Below, one piece after another: positions 36,311-48,294 of a DNA stretch of 64,000 nucleotides. The position numbers and the translations under genes were made by a program. The notes beneath the pieces were generated by a model that did not search any database, was not told the DNA's origin, and worked only from the letters and a program-made list of their open reading frames with translations. This DNA comes from Actinomucor elegans (lineage: Eukaryota > Mucoromycota > Mucoromycetes > Mucorales > Mucoraceae). Every line of letters starts with the position of its first letter. Position 1 is the stretch's first letter. The stretch lies in assembly GCA_026027325.1 (NCBI GenBank), contig JAMSLZ010000004.1:558001-622000 (forward strand), in the 5' to 3' direction.

Positions 36311-37139
36311 TTATCCATAACGAAGACCAGCATAGAATCCGATTAAAAAGGTAGATTTGAACTGGATATTGTTGGTCAACAAGTTGATAAAGGTTTGCCA
36401 CTTGGAATGAAGATCGCGCTTCGTAACTTTACCATCCTTATCAACGTCCAAGGCCTTTGTATATCTACCTTCCAAGCGATCCCAATGAATAGTGACATAA
36501 CCTTGTTGAGCCAAGTACTATATATTCTCCTATTAACATTCTTTCTATTCTGTTGAATCTATTATCATTAATTTACCTGTAAAAACACGAATCCAGTTCC
36601 AACAAATGCCGCAAAGATCTTTCCTACTTTTTTAACAAGAAAGCCTGTACAAATACCGAGAAATGTACCAAAAGTAAGCTCGCCTTTATTCAAGATGGGC
36701 TTGTTGTGTTCTGCGGTAATTCTTGGGCCTTCACTAATAGTTGTTTCAAACACATCGTTATTTCGAGCAAAAGCAGCTATTTTTTCGATGGATTAATTGA
36801 GAAAAGTTTCCTGCTGAGCCACGTTGTATGTATTACCTTGACATTGAACTGGCTGTTTAAATAATAAAGGTGTAGTTACACTACTGACAGTAGCCAAAGC
36901 AAGGATTTTGGAAGCACCAAGAGGTTTGCCTTCGAACACACGCTTTACTGGAGCCATAAATGGTTCTGTTTTTACACTACAAGTTTAATGAAACGAAAAT
37001 TGAAAGCTTATTATATCAAGAACATACTATTATTAATGATAGAATATTGTCTAGCTTGGATACTTCTGTAAGCATTTGCGCTTGGGCGAGAACACGTTTT
37101 TAACGTATTTCCATTAATCACTCTAGGCAAACGAAGCAT
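36311..37139 (-). CDS. FUN14-family mitochondrial membrane protein with EF-hand-like loop
   Basis: Four exons, 37028-37139, 36837-36965, 36577-36776 and 36311-36517, give 215 residues. The N-terminus (MLRLPRVINGNTLKTCSRPS) is basic and hydroxylated, a plausible mitochondrial presequence. The FUN14 core begins with the KGELTFGTFLGICTGFLVKKVGK helix and AAFVGTGFVFLQ, and closes with the TFLIGFYAGLRYG transmembrane end typical of the family. Between them a 12-residue D-x-D-x-D-G loop (DVDKDGKVTKRD) looks like a calcium-binding EF-hand loop. FUN14 proteins sit in the outer mitochondrial membrane, and some (FUNDC1) are mitophagy receptors. No LC3/Atg8-interacting motif is obvious here, so a mitophagy role is not claimed. 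The second-intron acceptor (AAACAG at 36966) was chosen because it keeps the frame. Confidence 0.83.
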
Positions 37140-38279
37140 AATAAACGATTCAAGAATAGAAAAAACAAAAACAAAAAAAACAAAAAAAAAACAAAAAAAG
37201 AATTATCCGTCATACTTTTAGATGCACTTCAAGCGAGGGTTTACATAAATCCAATCAAATGCTTCTATTCCATGTGGAGGCATTTGAATATTTTTGCGCA
37301 TTTTTCACTAGCTCCTCGGAGGTTAGTATCGTCTATGAATAAATAATCCACAAGTAGTACAATTCACTGCTAAACTTCTTTTCTCGTGAACTCAATATTC
37401 ACATTTGCTTCATTTTGCCATGATATCAAATACTCAAGATCTATCGAGAATTTATTCTGTATTTCATTTAAACTCTACTTAATTCAAACACTACTTGAGT
37501 CAATTCTTTATCCCTCTTGCCTAAATACATATCTTCAATGGTAGAATCAATAGTGAAAGAGTATACTGAGATTCAAACATAAATGTATAGCAGTTATTGG
37601 TATGTCGGTTATAGACCTCTAATATGGTCTTTTGCTTCGACAATAGGGACACTTCTCTTCTTTTATGGCCAATTCAACTATTTAACAAATGTCGGTCAAA
37701 ATAAGAAATATACTCTCATGGTACACTTGACATCTATGAAAAATTTCGATGTAGGCCTTTTTGATTTATCAATTTAGCTGTAAATTACATGCATTTCATT
37801 ACTATAATTCTACTGTTTGATAGATTGATGATCGTCAAGTATGGCATTTGATTAATTCTTCCGGGTCATAAGGAGCTGTTACATCTATGCAGAGTTATTG
37901 TTTTGCAACAAAATCGCTGTCTTTGTCGATGATTAACCGTAAATTATAAAAATTCCATATATGCTCTTTCAGATGATCTATAGATCCCTCAACCGATTTC
38001 GGTCAATATTCTATGCTAAGAATGAATTGCTGCATCTTTTAGAACCTTTATTTCATGAATATTTATAGCAAGTTCAGAGTATTTCAAGACTGTTAAGGCA
38101 AGTTTGAGCAACTGACTGAGCTGTTAAAGCACAACAATTTTTATTTCATTTCGGCATTTGGAGATGTTTGTGGATGTAAGAGTGTGTGTGTGTTAAATGT
38201 AAAAAAAAAAAAAAACGGTTAGATGTGTTTGAGGAATAAAAACTATGTAAATTAAAGAGAATAAAAAAAGATGATTTAA
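37140..38279. other. Intergenic, repeat copy inside
   Basis: Upstream region of FUN14 and downstream region of SUB2. An A-rich run with C interruptions is at 37160-37200, and a repeat-family copy at 37972-38060. The ORF at 37583-37777 shows no domain. Confidence 0.5.
37972..38060 (+). repeat. Degenerate interspersed repeat copy
   Basis: ATGATCTATAGATC, then CCGATTTCGGTCAATATTCT and CTAAGAATGAATTGCTGCAT followed by CTTTTAGAACCTTTAT. The same ordered blocks occur at 9868-9990 and 34441-34545, and the 3' part at 10427-10465 and 7245-7275. Confidence 0.45.
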
Positions 38280-39643
38280 CTAAGAGGTCATGTAAGTGTT
38301 GAGGTCGACTTCTTCAGGAAGTTGAGAAATGTTAACTTCAAATCTGTTTTGAACATCGTTCAAGACAACAGTATCCTTTTCATCAGAAACAAAAGTGATA
38401 CCTAAACCTTTGGTACCGAAACGACCAGCACGGCCAACACGATGCAAGTAAGTATCAGCACTATCAGGCATATCATAGTTGATAACAATATTGACACGTT
38501 CAATATCAATACCACGACCAAAGATATCAGTAGCGACCATGATACGCTTTTCGAAATCCTTGAAGGATTTATAACGCTTGATACGTTCATCTTGACTCAT
38601 TTGAGAGTGGATACAGATACTGGGGAAGTTACAGTCAGACAAGATACGGTTCAATTCATTGGCACGAGAGACAGAACGAACAAAAATACACACTTGGTTG
38701 AATTCCAAAGTATCCAAAAGATCATTGAGTTTACGGTTCTTTTCTCTTTCTTCCATCTTGATATAGAACTGCTGAAGACCGTGAAGAGTCAACTTGGCTT
38801 CATCGTCAACATAGATTTCAAGAGGGTTTTGCATAAACTTCTTGCAGACAGGACGCATCTCCTTGGCCAAAGTAGCAGAGAACATCATGACTTGCTTGTG
38901 ATGAGGTGTAGCACGGAAGATATCTTGAACATCACGACGCATATCAAGTTGTTCCAACATCTTGTCACATTCATCCAACACAAAGTGCTTGATGTGAGTC
39001 AATTTGAGATGCTTTTCACGAATCAAAGCCAAAACACGACCAGGAGTACCAACAAGGATGTGAGGACACTTGGATTTATCCTTGAGAATTTCAACATCTT
39101 TAGTCATGGGTACACCACCGTAAAAGACTTCAGTACGGATATCAGGAAGGTACTTGGAGAAACGAGCGTATTCATTCTTGATTTGGAAAGCCAATTCACG
39201 AGTATGACAGAGAACAATGACAGAAACAGCACCATCAATAGGTTCAAGTTGTTGAAGAGTGGCAAGGACAAAGACAGCAGTTTTACCCATACCAGACTTG
39301 GCTTGACAAAGGACATCCATACCCAAGATAGATTGAGGGATACATTCTTGTTGAACTATAGTGGGTTGAGTATCGATACCGTAGAAACTCATTGTATATC
39401 TATACCTTCAGAAGGATGTTCGAAACCACAGTCAACGATACTTCTTAAAAGCTCAGGCTTCAATAAGAAATCACGGAAACCAGTAGAGTGGATACCAACA
39501 TAAGAACCTTTCTTGTCTTTCTTGTCTTCATCCTCAGCATGCAAGGCTTCAGCCTGTTGAGCAGCGGCAGCCTCTTGTTGGATGGTTTGCTCATCCTCTT
39601 CCTCGTAGTCGATAAGATCATCAGCGTGGTCGGCGGCAGACAT
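38280..39643 (-). CDS. SUB2: DECD-box RNA helicase Sub2/UAP56
   Basis: Two exons, 39406-39643 and 38280-39355, with a 50-nt intron, give 437 residues, the normal length. Walker A is AKSGMGKT, motif II is DECD (the variant that marks Sub2/UAP56 rather than other DEAD-box proteins), motif III SAT is in FSATL, and motif VI is HRVGRAGR. The acidic N-terminus (DYEEEDEQ) is family-typical. Sub2 acts in the nucleus in spliceosome assembly and, as the helicase of TREX, loads the mRNA export adaptor Yra1/ALY. Removal of the intron restores the Q-motif region ([12 protein letters not shown]). Codon use looks more biased than in its neighbours, which fits high expression. A 353-codon ORF on the opposite strand (38442-39503) is a shadow. 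Confidence 0.97.
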
Positions 39644-40870
39644 ATTGAATACTGATAAGCAAGAATTCGTCAGTTAACATATAATCAATAATAATAAAAA
39701 GCTTTGTCTTCTGGTCTTCCTTCGAATATAATAAATATTCAATCCATTTGATTCAATACTGCTCGATTATCTCGCTGTGTTCATTGAGATATGCCTTCAA
39801 AAAAAGTAGATACAGTAAAAAGAATGTGCATATAGAGGAGGGTGGGTAGAATACAACAAGTGGTTATTCAATAAAAAGGAGTGGGAGCAAAAAAAGAATT
39901 ACACGACGCCTAATTAAAGGGATGACGCGTCCTTGAGAACATATACACCAGGTAGAACAATCAAATAAAGATGTAAAAGTGGGTGATATACGCGTCAAGT
40001 GCAAGAGGAGTGGTGGTAATAAGCTTTTTTTTTTGAAGTTGCGCGTTACATCTAACATCATCAACAGCTCCAAAGAAGAAAATGTGTAGTCAACAATTGC
40101 TTGGTCCATTAAAACATTTCCGTTGAGGCAGGGTAGATGAGAGTGCATGTCATTATATATACTACTTTTTTTTCTGTTGCAGATACACCAAAAACCTTTG
40201 TTTGCAGAGTGTAGAGTAATATAGAGGGATGCTTCTTTTTACTGTGCGTCTTTTTATACAAAAAAGATATACCATTTTATCAAGCAAAAGGTAGAAGCGC
40301 GATTGAATCGGAGAAGGGTTGAAGAAGAAAGAACCAGATTGCCAAAGAAGTAGACGACATACCTTTTGATGTTATTTGTAAAGGTTGGTGTATTGGATGG
40401 ATGGATGGTTTACTTTTTGGTTAGAAAAAGTATAAGTAAGACTTATGAAAAAGAGAATCGATGTTATTGTTTTGAGCCCATTGCAAAAACACCCCTGCGA
40501 CTGGAGGGTATACGCGTCGTTTTCTTGCCCTCTCATTGGTGCATTGGCTACTGGAATAAAATCCGGCTCGAACATATACTGCCGGAAAAATATACTATTG
40601 GTTGGACGTATCATGGAAGGCTATATGCCTATCTGTTGAACTACTGACTATTATATTGATAATATCATACGATTCTTCTGTTTTCCTTTGTGAATAGCAT
40701 ATTTTCTGTCGAAAACATTGGTCTTTCTTTGTTGAGTCACGTAGAGTGCGTCAATTTCAGTCATGATAGTGCGGAGATCAAACGTTATCTGAGTGGGGTA
40801 ACCAAAAAGATATAAGGTATTCGATGGTCAAGCTTCTATCGTTCTTTTCTTATTCGTATATCAATAAAAC
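39644..40870. other. Divergent intergenic region between SUB2 and the oxidase
   Basis: About 1.2 kb that should contain both promoters. It contains T runs and repeated ACGCGTC-type patches (39923-39930, 39990-39998, 40511-40517), but I assign no factor. ORFs here have no domain. Confidence 0.5.
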
Positions 40871-42322
40871 ATGTCAAAGCAAGTCATTGTTCTCGGTAAA
40901 TATATAAAAATATGCCGTGACATTCAATTGTTTGACCAAATGTTGCGTAGGTGCTGGTGTTACTGGTTTAACTACTGCCATTTGTCTTTTGAGAAACGGA
41001 TATAAAGATGTAAAGGTTGTAGCAAAGCATGTCCCCGGAGACATGTCCTCTGAATACACTTCTCCATGGGCTGGTGCTTCTATTCTCACTGTCGCTAAAC
41101 ACGATGACTATCGCTTGCAAGGTAAAAAGCACTTTTTAGAAACAATTAGCTTAATGGTACTAATCATGCAAGGATAGAAATGGATATGTTCACCATGAAA
41201 GAGTTTGCTCGACTTGCTGAAGAGGAGCCCGAAGCTAATGTAATGCATTGTGCTGGTATTCACTATAGCGGGGTACCTGCTGGTCCAAACGAAGATGCTT
41301 ACTGGGTTCGCAAGATTTACAAAGACGTAAGATACTTTTTAGCCATTTGAGCAAACCATTGATCTTGTTGTATTTAGGTTAAGAAGATCCCAGAAAGTGA
41401 ACTAATTGAAGGCACTGCTTACGGTTACACTTTCAAATCTTGTAACTATTTAGTTTGCTTTCTCACGATTTAAATAGGCTAATCATATTACCAACTTCTA
41501 GTCACTACCAATGTACCCAAGTACCTTCAATGGCTCGTCAAGACGCTCAAATCTCTCGGTGGAAGCATTGAAAGACAATCGTTTGAAAGTATTCAAGAAG
41601 CTATTGAAAAGTACACTGATGCTGATGCTATCATCAACTGTACTGGTTATGGCTCTTATTATCTCAAGGACGTCAAAGATCATAGCATGTATCCTATTCG
41701 TGGACAAACCGTTCTAGTTCGCGCACCACATGTCAAGGTAGGCCTGTAAAACGAGGACCTGGAATTGATATCTGACTTTTTTTTTCTCCATATTATTAGA
41801 CTCAGCATTACATTGACGGTAAAACAATTTACTGGATCAACATCTGAATCTTGAGCTGATCATCCGACTCTGCGTTTATATTTTAGGTCACGATCGTTGG
41901 ACCTATATCATTCCTAGAAATGACGGCACTGTAATTTGTGGTGGTACAGTAGATCGCGTAAATAGAGCCACTGCTCCGGATGATGCTATTACCAAGGATA
42001 TTTTAGAACGTTGCTATAAGCTTTACCCTGAAATTACTCATGGCAAAGGTCCAGATCACTTTGATATTGTCTCCGTTAATGTTGGATTCAGACCTGGCCG
42101 TGAAGGCGGTATTCGTCTCGAGAAGGAAATTAGACGTAAGTTATTTTCTGAAACAATCTCTGTGTCACTTTATTCATTCGCTTCTTTTTAGGCCGATCAA
42201 ACGGCCAAAAGGTTACTGTCTGCCATAATTATGGTCATAGCTCCCATGGTTATCAAACTAGTTGGGGATCAAGTGCAAAATTGGTTCAATTACTCAAGGA
42301 AGAGCGTTTATCCAAATTGTAA
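40871..42322 (+). CDS. FAD-dependent D-amino-acid/D-aspartate oxidase, peroxisomal
   Basis: Eight exons join in frame: 40871-40895, 40951-41121, 41178-41326, 41378-41441, 41502-41737, 41800-41818 (19 nt), 41887-42135 and 42192-42322, giving 347 residues, the usual DAO length. The FAD dinucleotide fold starts at once (VIVLGAGVTGLTTA), TSPWAGAS corresponds to the family's SPWAGA motif, and FRPGREGGIRLE carries the substrate-carboxylate arginine region. The C-terminal signature is NYGHSSHGYQTSWGSS, where the common second glycine pair is replaced by SS. The enzyme oxidises D-amino acids to keto acids, ammonia and H2O2. The protein ends in SKL, a canonical PTS1, so it should enter the peroxisome. 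D-Ala versus D-Asp preference cannot be read here. Confidence 0.92.
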
Positions 42323-42384
42323 AACTATGAATTTTTTTATTTTTATTTAAATAATTTTACATCTGACAAGTGTATACAATATGA

Positions 42385-44853
42385 TTAAAAGTGTGGATGG
42401 TTATTAGGTCCATCGGTTAATGAGATACGAGTAACAGCTGCGCTGATGCTACCATTGCGAGTAATCTTTCTTGCTGCAATAGTTGAAGTGCGGCGACGAA
42501 GCATAGCAGCTTCCTCTTCTTCTGGTGTAAGACCCAGCATGCGATGTTCACGAATCATTGCCTTTTCGAATAGTAAATCAGGAAGCGTACAAGCTCCTAA
42601 AGCGCGTCGCATTTGAGTAGTTAAATAACTAAGACCCACTTGGTATGAAGCATTCATCCAGCCAAAGCCTTCACGGGGAACACACTTGAAGTCCGTGCCT
42701 ACATTACCATATTCCACTTCTACCTTATGAGACAAGCTTACTACATCAAATTTCTCTGGTACTACACCATTGAAATCAACAAAGCCTTTGGTAATCCTAG
42801 AATGAAACGTTAATACAACACACGTAAGCGAAACAAAAATAGGTGTTTACTCACGTAAATAACCATCGGTAAGCTAATCTTGAAGCTGTATCTCTCATAC
42901 CGTACTTGTCAAGGCCAACCCAAGTCAGCATTTGATGAGGAGCCCAACCAAAAGGAAAGTCCCACTGACGGTTGGGTCTTTCCAGTGAGGTAACACCTCG
43001 AGACTCTTCTGTTCCAGAAACAAGACCACCCAATACTTCAAACTTGGAAAGAGAATGCTTCACCATTTCCTGAGCTTGATGTTGACTAGCACAACCAGCC
43101 CAGAGAGCCCAGAACGAAGTGACGCTTTCATAAGTGATTTGCTCTTCTTTTATAGTGTCATAATCAAAGTAAAGAGACTCTTTTTCGTTCCACAAGTACT
43201 TGTCGATACGTTCACGGCGTTGCTTTGCTCTTTCTAACCAATCTTCAACATTTTGCTTCACACCTTCAAAATCTTCAAGTTCATCATCCAGGTGATCTCG
43301 AATAGCATCAGCAATATCCATTTCATACTTGTATAACAGTGAATTCAAATCAATAGTAGCCAAGTTGGCGCATATCTTTTCAAATCGGTAAGTGGTATCA
43401 TGGCCTGATTCTCGAACAGCACGGTCGTGTAAAAAGTATTCATCAAGCTCAGGTTCCTTGATAATACCGTCGTTATACTTTTGGTTAAACTCATCAACAG
43501 TGATGTTGTGTTTCTCGGCAAAAGGTTCAATAATGTGCACAAAATGAGAAGCTTCCGTCTCGGGCGGAATTCCGGAGCCATCAGGTCGATATCTGGATAG
43601 CATTGTTTTTTTATCGAGTCTAGGCTCAGACATCCAAACTTGCCAGTATTCTTTAATAGCAGATTTCAATATACGTCGAAGCCAAGCCTTGTTCTCTTCT
43701 TCATCAGCAGGATGAAGACGTTCATACACCTTTAAAGTCATGTCTGTCAAAAAGGGTGGCTGAGAACGAGAAAGATAATAGGAACGATTTGCGTTCAAGA
43801 TTTTGCCATAATGCTTGATTTGATACGCAAAGTTCTCTACCATACTACGAGCCAATTCAATGCGGCCATCTTCTAGCAAACCAAGGGCAGAAAAGTACGA
43901 ATCCCAGCCATACATTTCATTAAATCGACCTCCAGGCACCACAAAAGGTTCGCCGACAAATGTATCATTGCCTTGATCGTCTTTGACTTTGCGCATAGCT
44001 AATGTCAAAAGACCAGGACGGTCATTGACACTCTTGGTATATTCAGCAGTAATTTCTTTAGGTAGGTACTCTACTTCCAGATGCATATGTTTACGCACTT
44101 CACTAGCTTGTTTATAAAATTCGTAAGCCTCTTTATCATCAAAAGGTACATAGATACGTGGGTTCTTGTTGGAAGATCTGCTCTTTGGGTCAGGACAAAT
44201 AACTTCGAGTGAATCTGCATCTATACGACGTGTCAAACCATCCCAAAAGTTAAATCGAATCATACGCGACAAACGATCCACTGGATTTTCGTTTAATCGA
44301 GCTTCATCTAATACAATATGCTTTCTACCATAATCATTGGCTAAAGCAAGTTCTTGTAATAGATTAGATAACATATAAGTGCCTCGAATATCAATTTTAC
44401 GATATCCTCCAGAATCTGCTGTACCCAAAGACATTGTCTTTGGTCCCAGATCATTGATGGTGATTTGGAAATCACCATCCGTATCTTCTTGTTCTAGAAT
44501 CTTGCGTTGTGTTTCTTCTACATCAATTAAGAATCGACGTGCCTTGTTCTTGTCATCTTTTTTTTTTTTATCCATGTCAGTCAAGAATCATTGCACAAAA
44601 TTACTTTATTTACCATGAGAAGCGCGTCGTCTTCGCGTTCCTTCGAGTGAGTTCGTTCCGTTGGCTTGAATATCAACATGGCTTCTCTGTTTAAATAAGA
44701 CATTTAAGCAAAAGAAGCAATACACTTTCTACTTGGACGTACCGTGTACGTTCTTGTTCTATGTCTTGCGTTATCTCCTGTAGTATAGTATGTTGATGCT
44801 GGAGCGTGAACATCAATACTCGGATCAATCTCAAAAGAAGGTTGAGTACTCAT
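42385..44853 (-). CDS. NTH1: Neutral (cytosolic) trehalase
   Basis: Four exons, 44743-44853, 44614-44686, 42855-44556 and 42385-42796, give 765 residues (yeast Nth1 is 751). Both GH37 signatures are present: [15 protein letters not shown] at about 269-283 and [12 protein letters not shown] at about 592-603. The N-terminal regulatory part carries RRRRAS (S60), a protein kinase A consensus, and an EF-like calcium loop starting [12 protein letters not shown] at about 86, both hallmarks of the regulated neutral enzyme. There is no signal peptide, so it acts in the cytosol, splitting trehalose to two glucose molecules during germination and stress recovery. The third exon's acceptor is in an A run (AAAAAAG), with a CTGAC branch point nearby; it is the least usual junction. 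Its 3' end meets the oxidase 3' end 62 bp away. Confidence 0.94.
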
Positions 44854-45635
44854 TTCTTTAGGTATAAAAAGAAGAAAAAAGACGGAAGGAAATTTATTTT
44901 ATAATATATATAGAATAACAAAGCGTACTATATATTTTTTACACCAATAAAAAAGTGAACAAACAAGAAGGCAGCCTGCTTGCTTTAGTCTAACTGGAAA
45001 AAAGGAAAAATCCAGATTGGCTCCGTGTTTCTTTTTGCCGGCATTGCTAGTTTTAGATTTGAAGCATTTGGTGTAATCCAAAAGATGCTTATGCCTTGGT
45101 TTTACAAAGCTGAGTTCGAATCACTAAATGCACTTGATTGGATTTCGAACGTTAAACAACAATTCAACAATGACAACAAATTCCAAAATTCGCTCTCGAT
45201 ACTTGAAGTCTTTGTATAGTACAACAATGGAGTCAGTAAAGAATCCTTTAATGAAATCTGGGAATAATTTTTCTGCTGATCGAATGGTACAAAGATTATA
45301 TTGTATTTCATACATAAATACTCAAGTTACATTTGATTTATAACCTTTTTTTTTTGGTGCTAAAAAAATATATAAAACAAAATTTCTGTCAATATTATTA
45401 AGCATAATGTATGATTTCCCTAAAAAACAGAGCATATGCCCATCGAGAATTGACCAAAATATGCAATAATCAAAGCCAACAAGTATTCCCTTTGGATTAG
45501 TTCAATCCCCGACAAAACCGAGGATGCCTAGAGTCACCATTATTACCAGTAACCTGAAAGCGCGCGCCAAACAGAAAAATCGATCATTGGCAGTGGCTTG
45601 TCATTGTTTTTATCATTCTTTAACTACTCACCACC
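44854..45635. other. Divergent intergenic region, trehalase/RPAP3
   Basis: About 780 bp holding both promoters. Overlapping short ORFs (45025-45343) on both strands show no domain and look like chance. A sequence near 45107 resembles 8220-8250 (ACAAAGCTGAGT then TCGAAC), perhaps another repeat relic. Confidence 0.45.
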
Positions 45636-47271
45636 ATGGCCAACTCGAAGAACATAGACGTCATATGGAAAGACATTATCAACTGGCAAACTGAGATCAA
45701 ATCAAAGGATGACCTTTTATTACGCAGGAAGCCTGTTCATGACCAAGTAATTACAATGAAGATTTGTTATGCATTATCAGCAAAAACTTATTCTTTTTAT
45801 AGGCATTACCTCCTATACGAAAATCCACCGAGATTATCTTGGATAATTTGAAACCTGTCGGTATTGACGCGTTACTCGCTCAAAAGGTCAGTAAAAAAAA
45901 ATATTATACCATACATTGTGTTTAATCCAGTTGTGCTACTACATAGAGTGTACCTCAAGCAGCTGCTTCACCAACAATAAACAAGAAGCCGCAAACGAGG
46001 ACTGAGAAAGCTGAGGATGAAAAGACTAAGGTATATACACAATAACAGCTTTACTTCTGCCGATTGTATGAATTAATGTACAGTAGGGAAACGAATATTT
46101 TGTCAAGAAAGACTATAAAAATGCCATTCTGTATTATGGAAAAGCAATCGATTTGGATCCAACAGTATCAGTTTACTTTGTGAATCGAGCAATGGCTTAT
46201 CTGAAAATAAACATGTAGGTTGATACGACTTATGTGTACGTCTATTGAAACACTGATCGAGATATATAGGTTTTTAGAAGCAGAGAAGGATTGTACAAGA
46301 GGTCTTCAGTTACAACCTAAAAACGTAAAAGCTCTCTGGAGACGAGGTATTGCTTTGAGGGAACTTGGTAGAATCAACGAAGCGAGAAAAGGTAAAAATG
46401 CATTGGGAAAGGGGCTACCGGTTTCTTAAGATAAGCATTTAATAGACTTTGAGCTTGGATTAAAGATCGAACCAAGTAATAAATCATTGCTGGAGGAGTT
46501 GAAGAAACTGCCTCCACCAAAAATTGTGAAGAAAGATTCGTTGAACACTAACCAAACAAAGGTAAAAAGATCAGTACTATTGTGTATATTTAATTAACTT
46601 ATTTTTTATTAGAATGAACAGCCGTCAGAACAAAAGAGAAGATTGCCCATCAATGTGATAGATGAAGCTTACTCGACATCAAAAGAACCTGCAAAAATAC
46701 CAAAAGTTCAGGAAGCAAAAGCAGCCAAAAAAGTGGAATCTAAGCCTACGATTTCCAAACTATCTCCACCTGCAACTATTAAGAAACCAATTGAGAATAA
46801 GCCCTCAGTAGCTGATATTAAACCAGTGAAAGCGTCAGAAACGTCGAAACCTGATCTCACTACAGCGAAACCATCATTAAAGCTTAATTGTCCTCGTACT
46901 AACTTTGAATTTGAAAGGGATTGGAAGACATACAAAGGAAGAGGAGACGACGTTTTATACCAATATTTTAAGGTAGATAATGCAGAAAGTGCTATGGTAT
47001 ATAAAAGGACTAAAAAAAATCACTCATTCTGGATCAGTGTATTCCACCTTCAGTATATGTCACCATCTTCAAGTCTTCTTTGGAATCAGATCAGTTTGAA
47101 AAGATGATAGATTTACTGCATTTAAAAGAAAAATCGCCCCCGACTATATACAGTGTACTTCAAGGTCTTTCTCAAGTAAAACGAATTGACATGCTGGTTA
47201 TGTTTTTGGGTAAAAAACAACAACAAGGTAAATCACGCAGTGATTAGACAAGAGATAAAATATATTCACTA

Positions 47272-47302
<31 letters not shown>

Positions 47303-47405
47303 TCTAGCTTTACAGGGATTATTTGATCTATTGAAACAGTCTTCCGATGGTATACCAAAGGAAAAGATGACAGAATTAGCTAAGGTTTACAATATGCGTG
47401 TTTAA
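45636..47405 (+). CDS. RPAP3: RNA polymerase II-associated protein 3 (RPAP3-like co-chaperone)
   Basis: Nine exons join in frame: 45636-45746, 45803-45886, 45947-46030, 46087-46214, 46270-46391, 46446-46561, 46613-46972, 47038-47227 and 47308-47405; 430 residues. A TPR block (about 94-205, GNEYFVKKDYKNAILYYGKAIDLDP onward) should clamp Hsp90/Hsp70 EEVD tails. A lysine/proline-rich linker follows, then an RPAP3_C domain from about residue 305 (FEFERDWKTYKGRGDD to the end). In the R2TP complex, this protein tethers Hsp90 to Rvb1/Rvb2 for assembly of RNA polymerases, snoRNPs and PIKKs; RPAP3_C contacts RUVBL2. It has one TPR domain instead of the two in human RPAP3, like the shorter fungal Tah1/Spagh forms. 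A T run lies inside the last intron. Confidence 0.88.
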
Positions 47406-48294
47406 ATAAACAGCTGGCTATCTTGATATACGCCTAATTGTAACGCTTAATCTTCTTGAGCATACCATCTTTATTATTCATATATATTTTGTATAACGAA
47501 ACACATGCCTTCTCTTTCAATCAAGACGAGATATTGAGCGTATTTATATATTCAATACGCCAAGTCGATGACATTTAAATACTATGCCTCTAAAATGTAG
47601 CCTACAGCTTTCAGTAAGTGTCAAAATAATTTTACTCAATTCAACTAAGAATGCTTCCTTACAAAGTTTTCAAATCAACCTGTTTGGGCTCAATTTCAAT
47701 ATATCCAAATCTCTTGACAATCCCTATCAAACATTGCATTTGCTTAGTACACAGTCAGGATAAGTTTCTTCATCTATCAGGGCCGTTATTTTACTAGTTC
47801 AAAGAGCATATTATACAGTTAATTATTAGCAGTGGCTTACAGTATTCCATATAAACAATAATGTATAATTTTCTATACATTTCTCGACCAATTTTAGTTA
47901 AATGTTCCTTTTTCAGAATAAAGCATTTCACCTATGAAACGTTTGCTTTAATCCTACTATCTAGCAATGCTTAGTAGTACACTGCAAGACATTTCACGCT
48001 AAAATTGGGCTTCCTGTTCTAGAAGCTACCCAAGGCGCATATATGCATACGTATTATATTTTTCGTAGGTCATGAATATGAAAAGGAGAATAACCAGATT
48101 GCAAGAGACTCTAAAATAGTCGGAAAACTCGCTGATATTGACGTAACTTATGCCAACTAGTTTGTATCTTGTTTCCAGCCAATAAGTGCATTGGTAACTA
48201 ATGCAAACTCAGCGAAACAAGTTCATTTATTTACAGTTTGTTTTTAGGTCAAAAGTGCTCTTTCTTCCTTCTCAAATAAACAAAAAAAAAAAAA
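47406..48294. other. Intergenic, no gene seen
   Basis: AT-rich spacer between two plus-strand genes. An A run (48281-48293) directly precedes the next ATG. Confidence 0.55.

Noticed and set aside
38442..39503. 353-codon ORF on the plus strand opposite SUB2
   Set aside because: It mirrors the conserved SUB2 codons and shows no domain; codon bias of SUB2 explains the missing stops.
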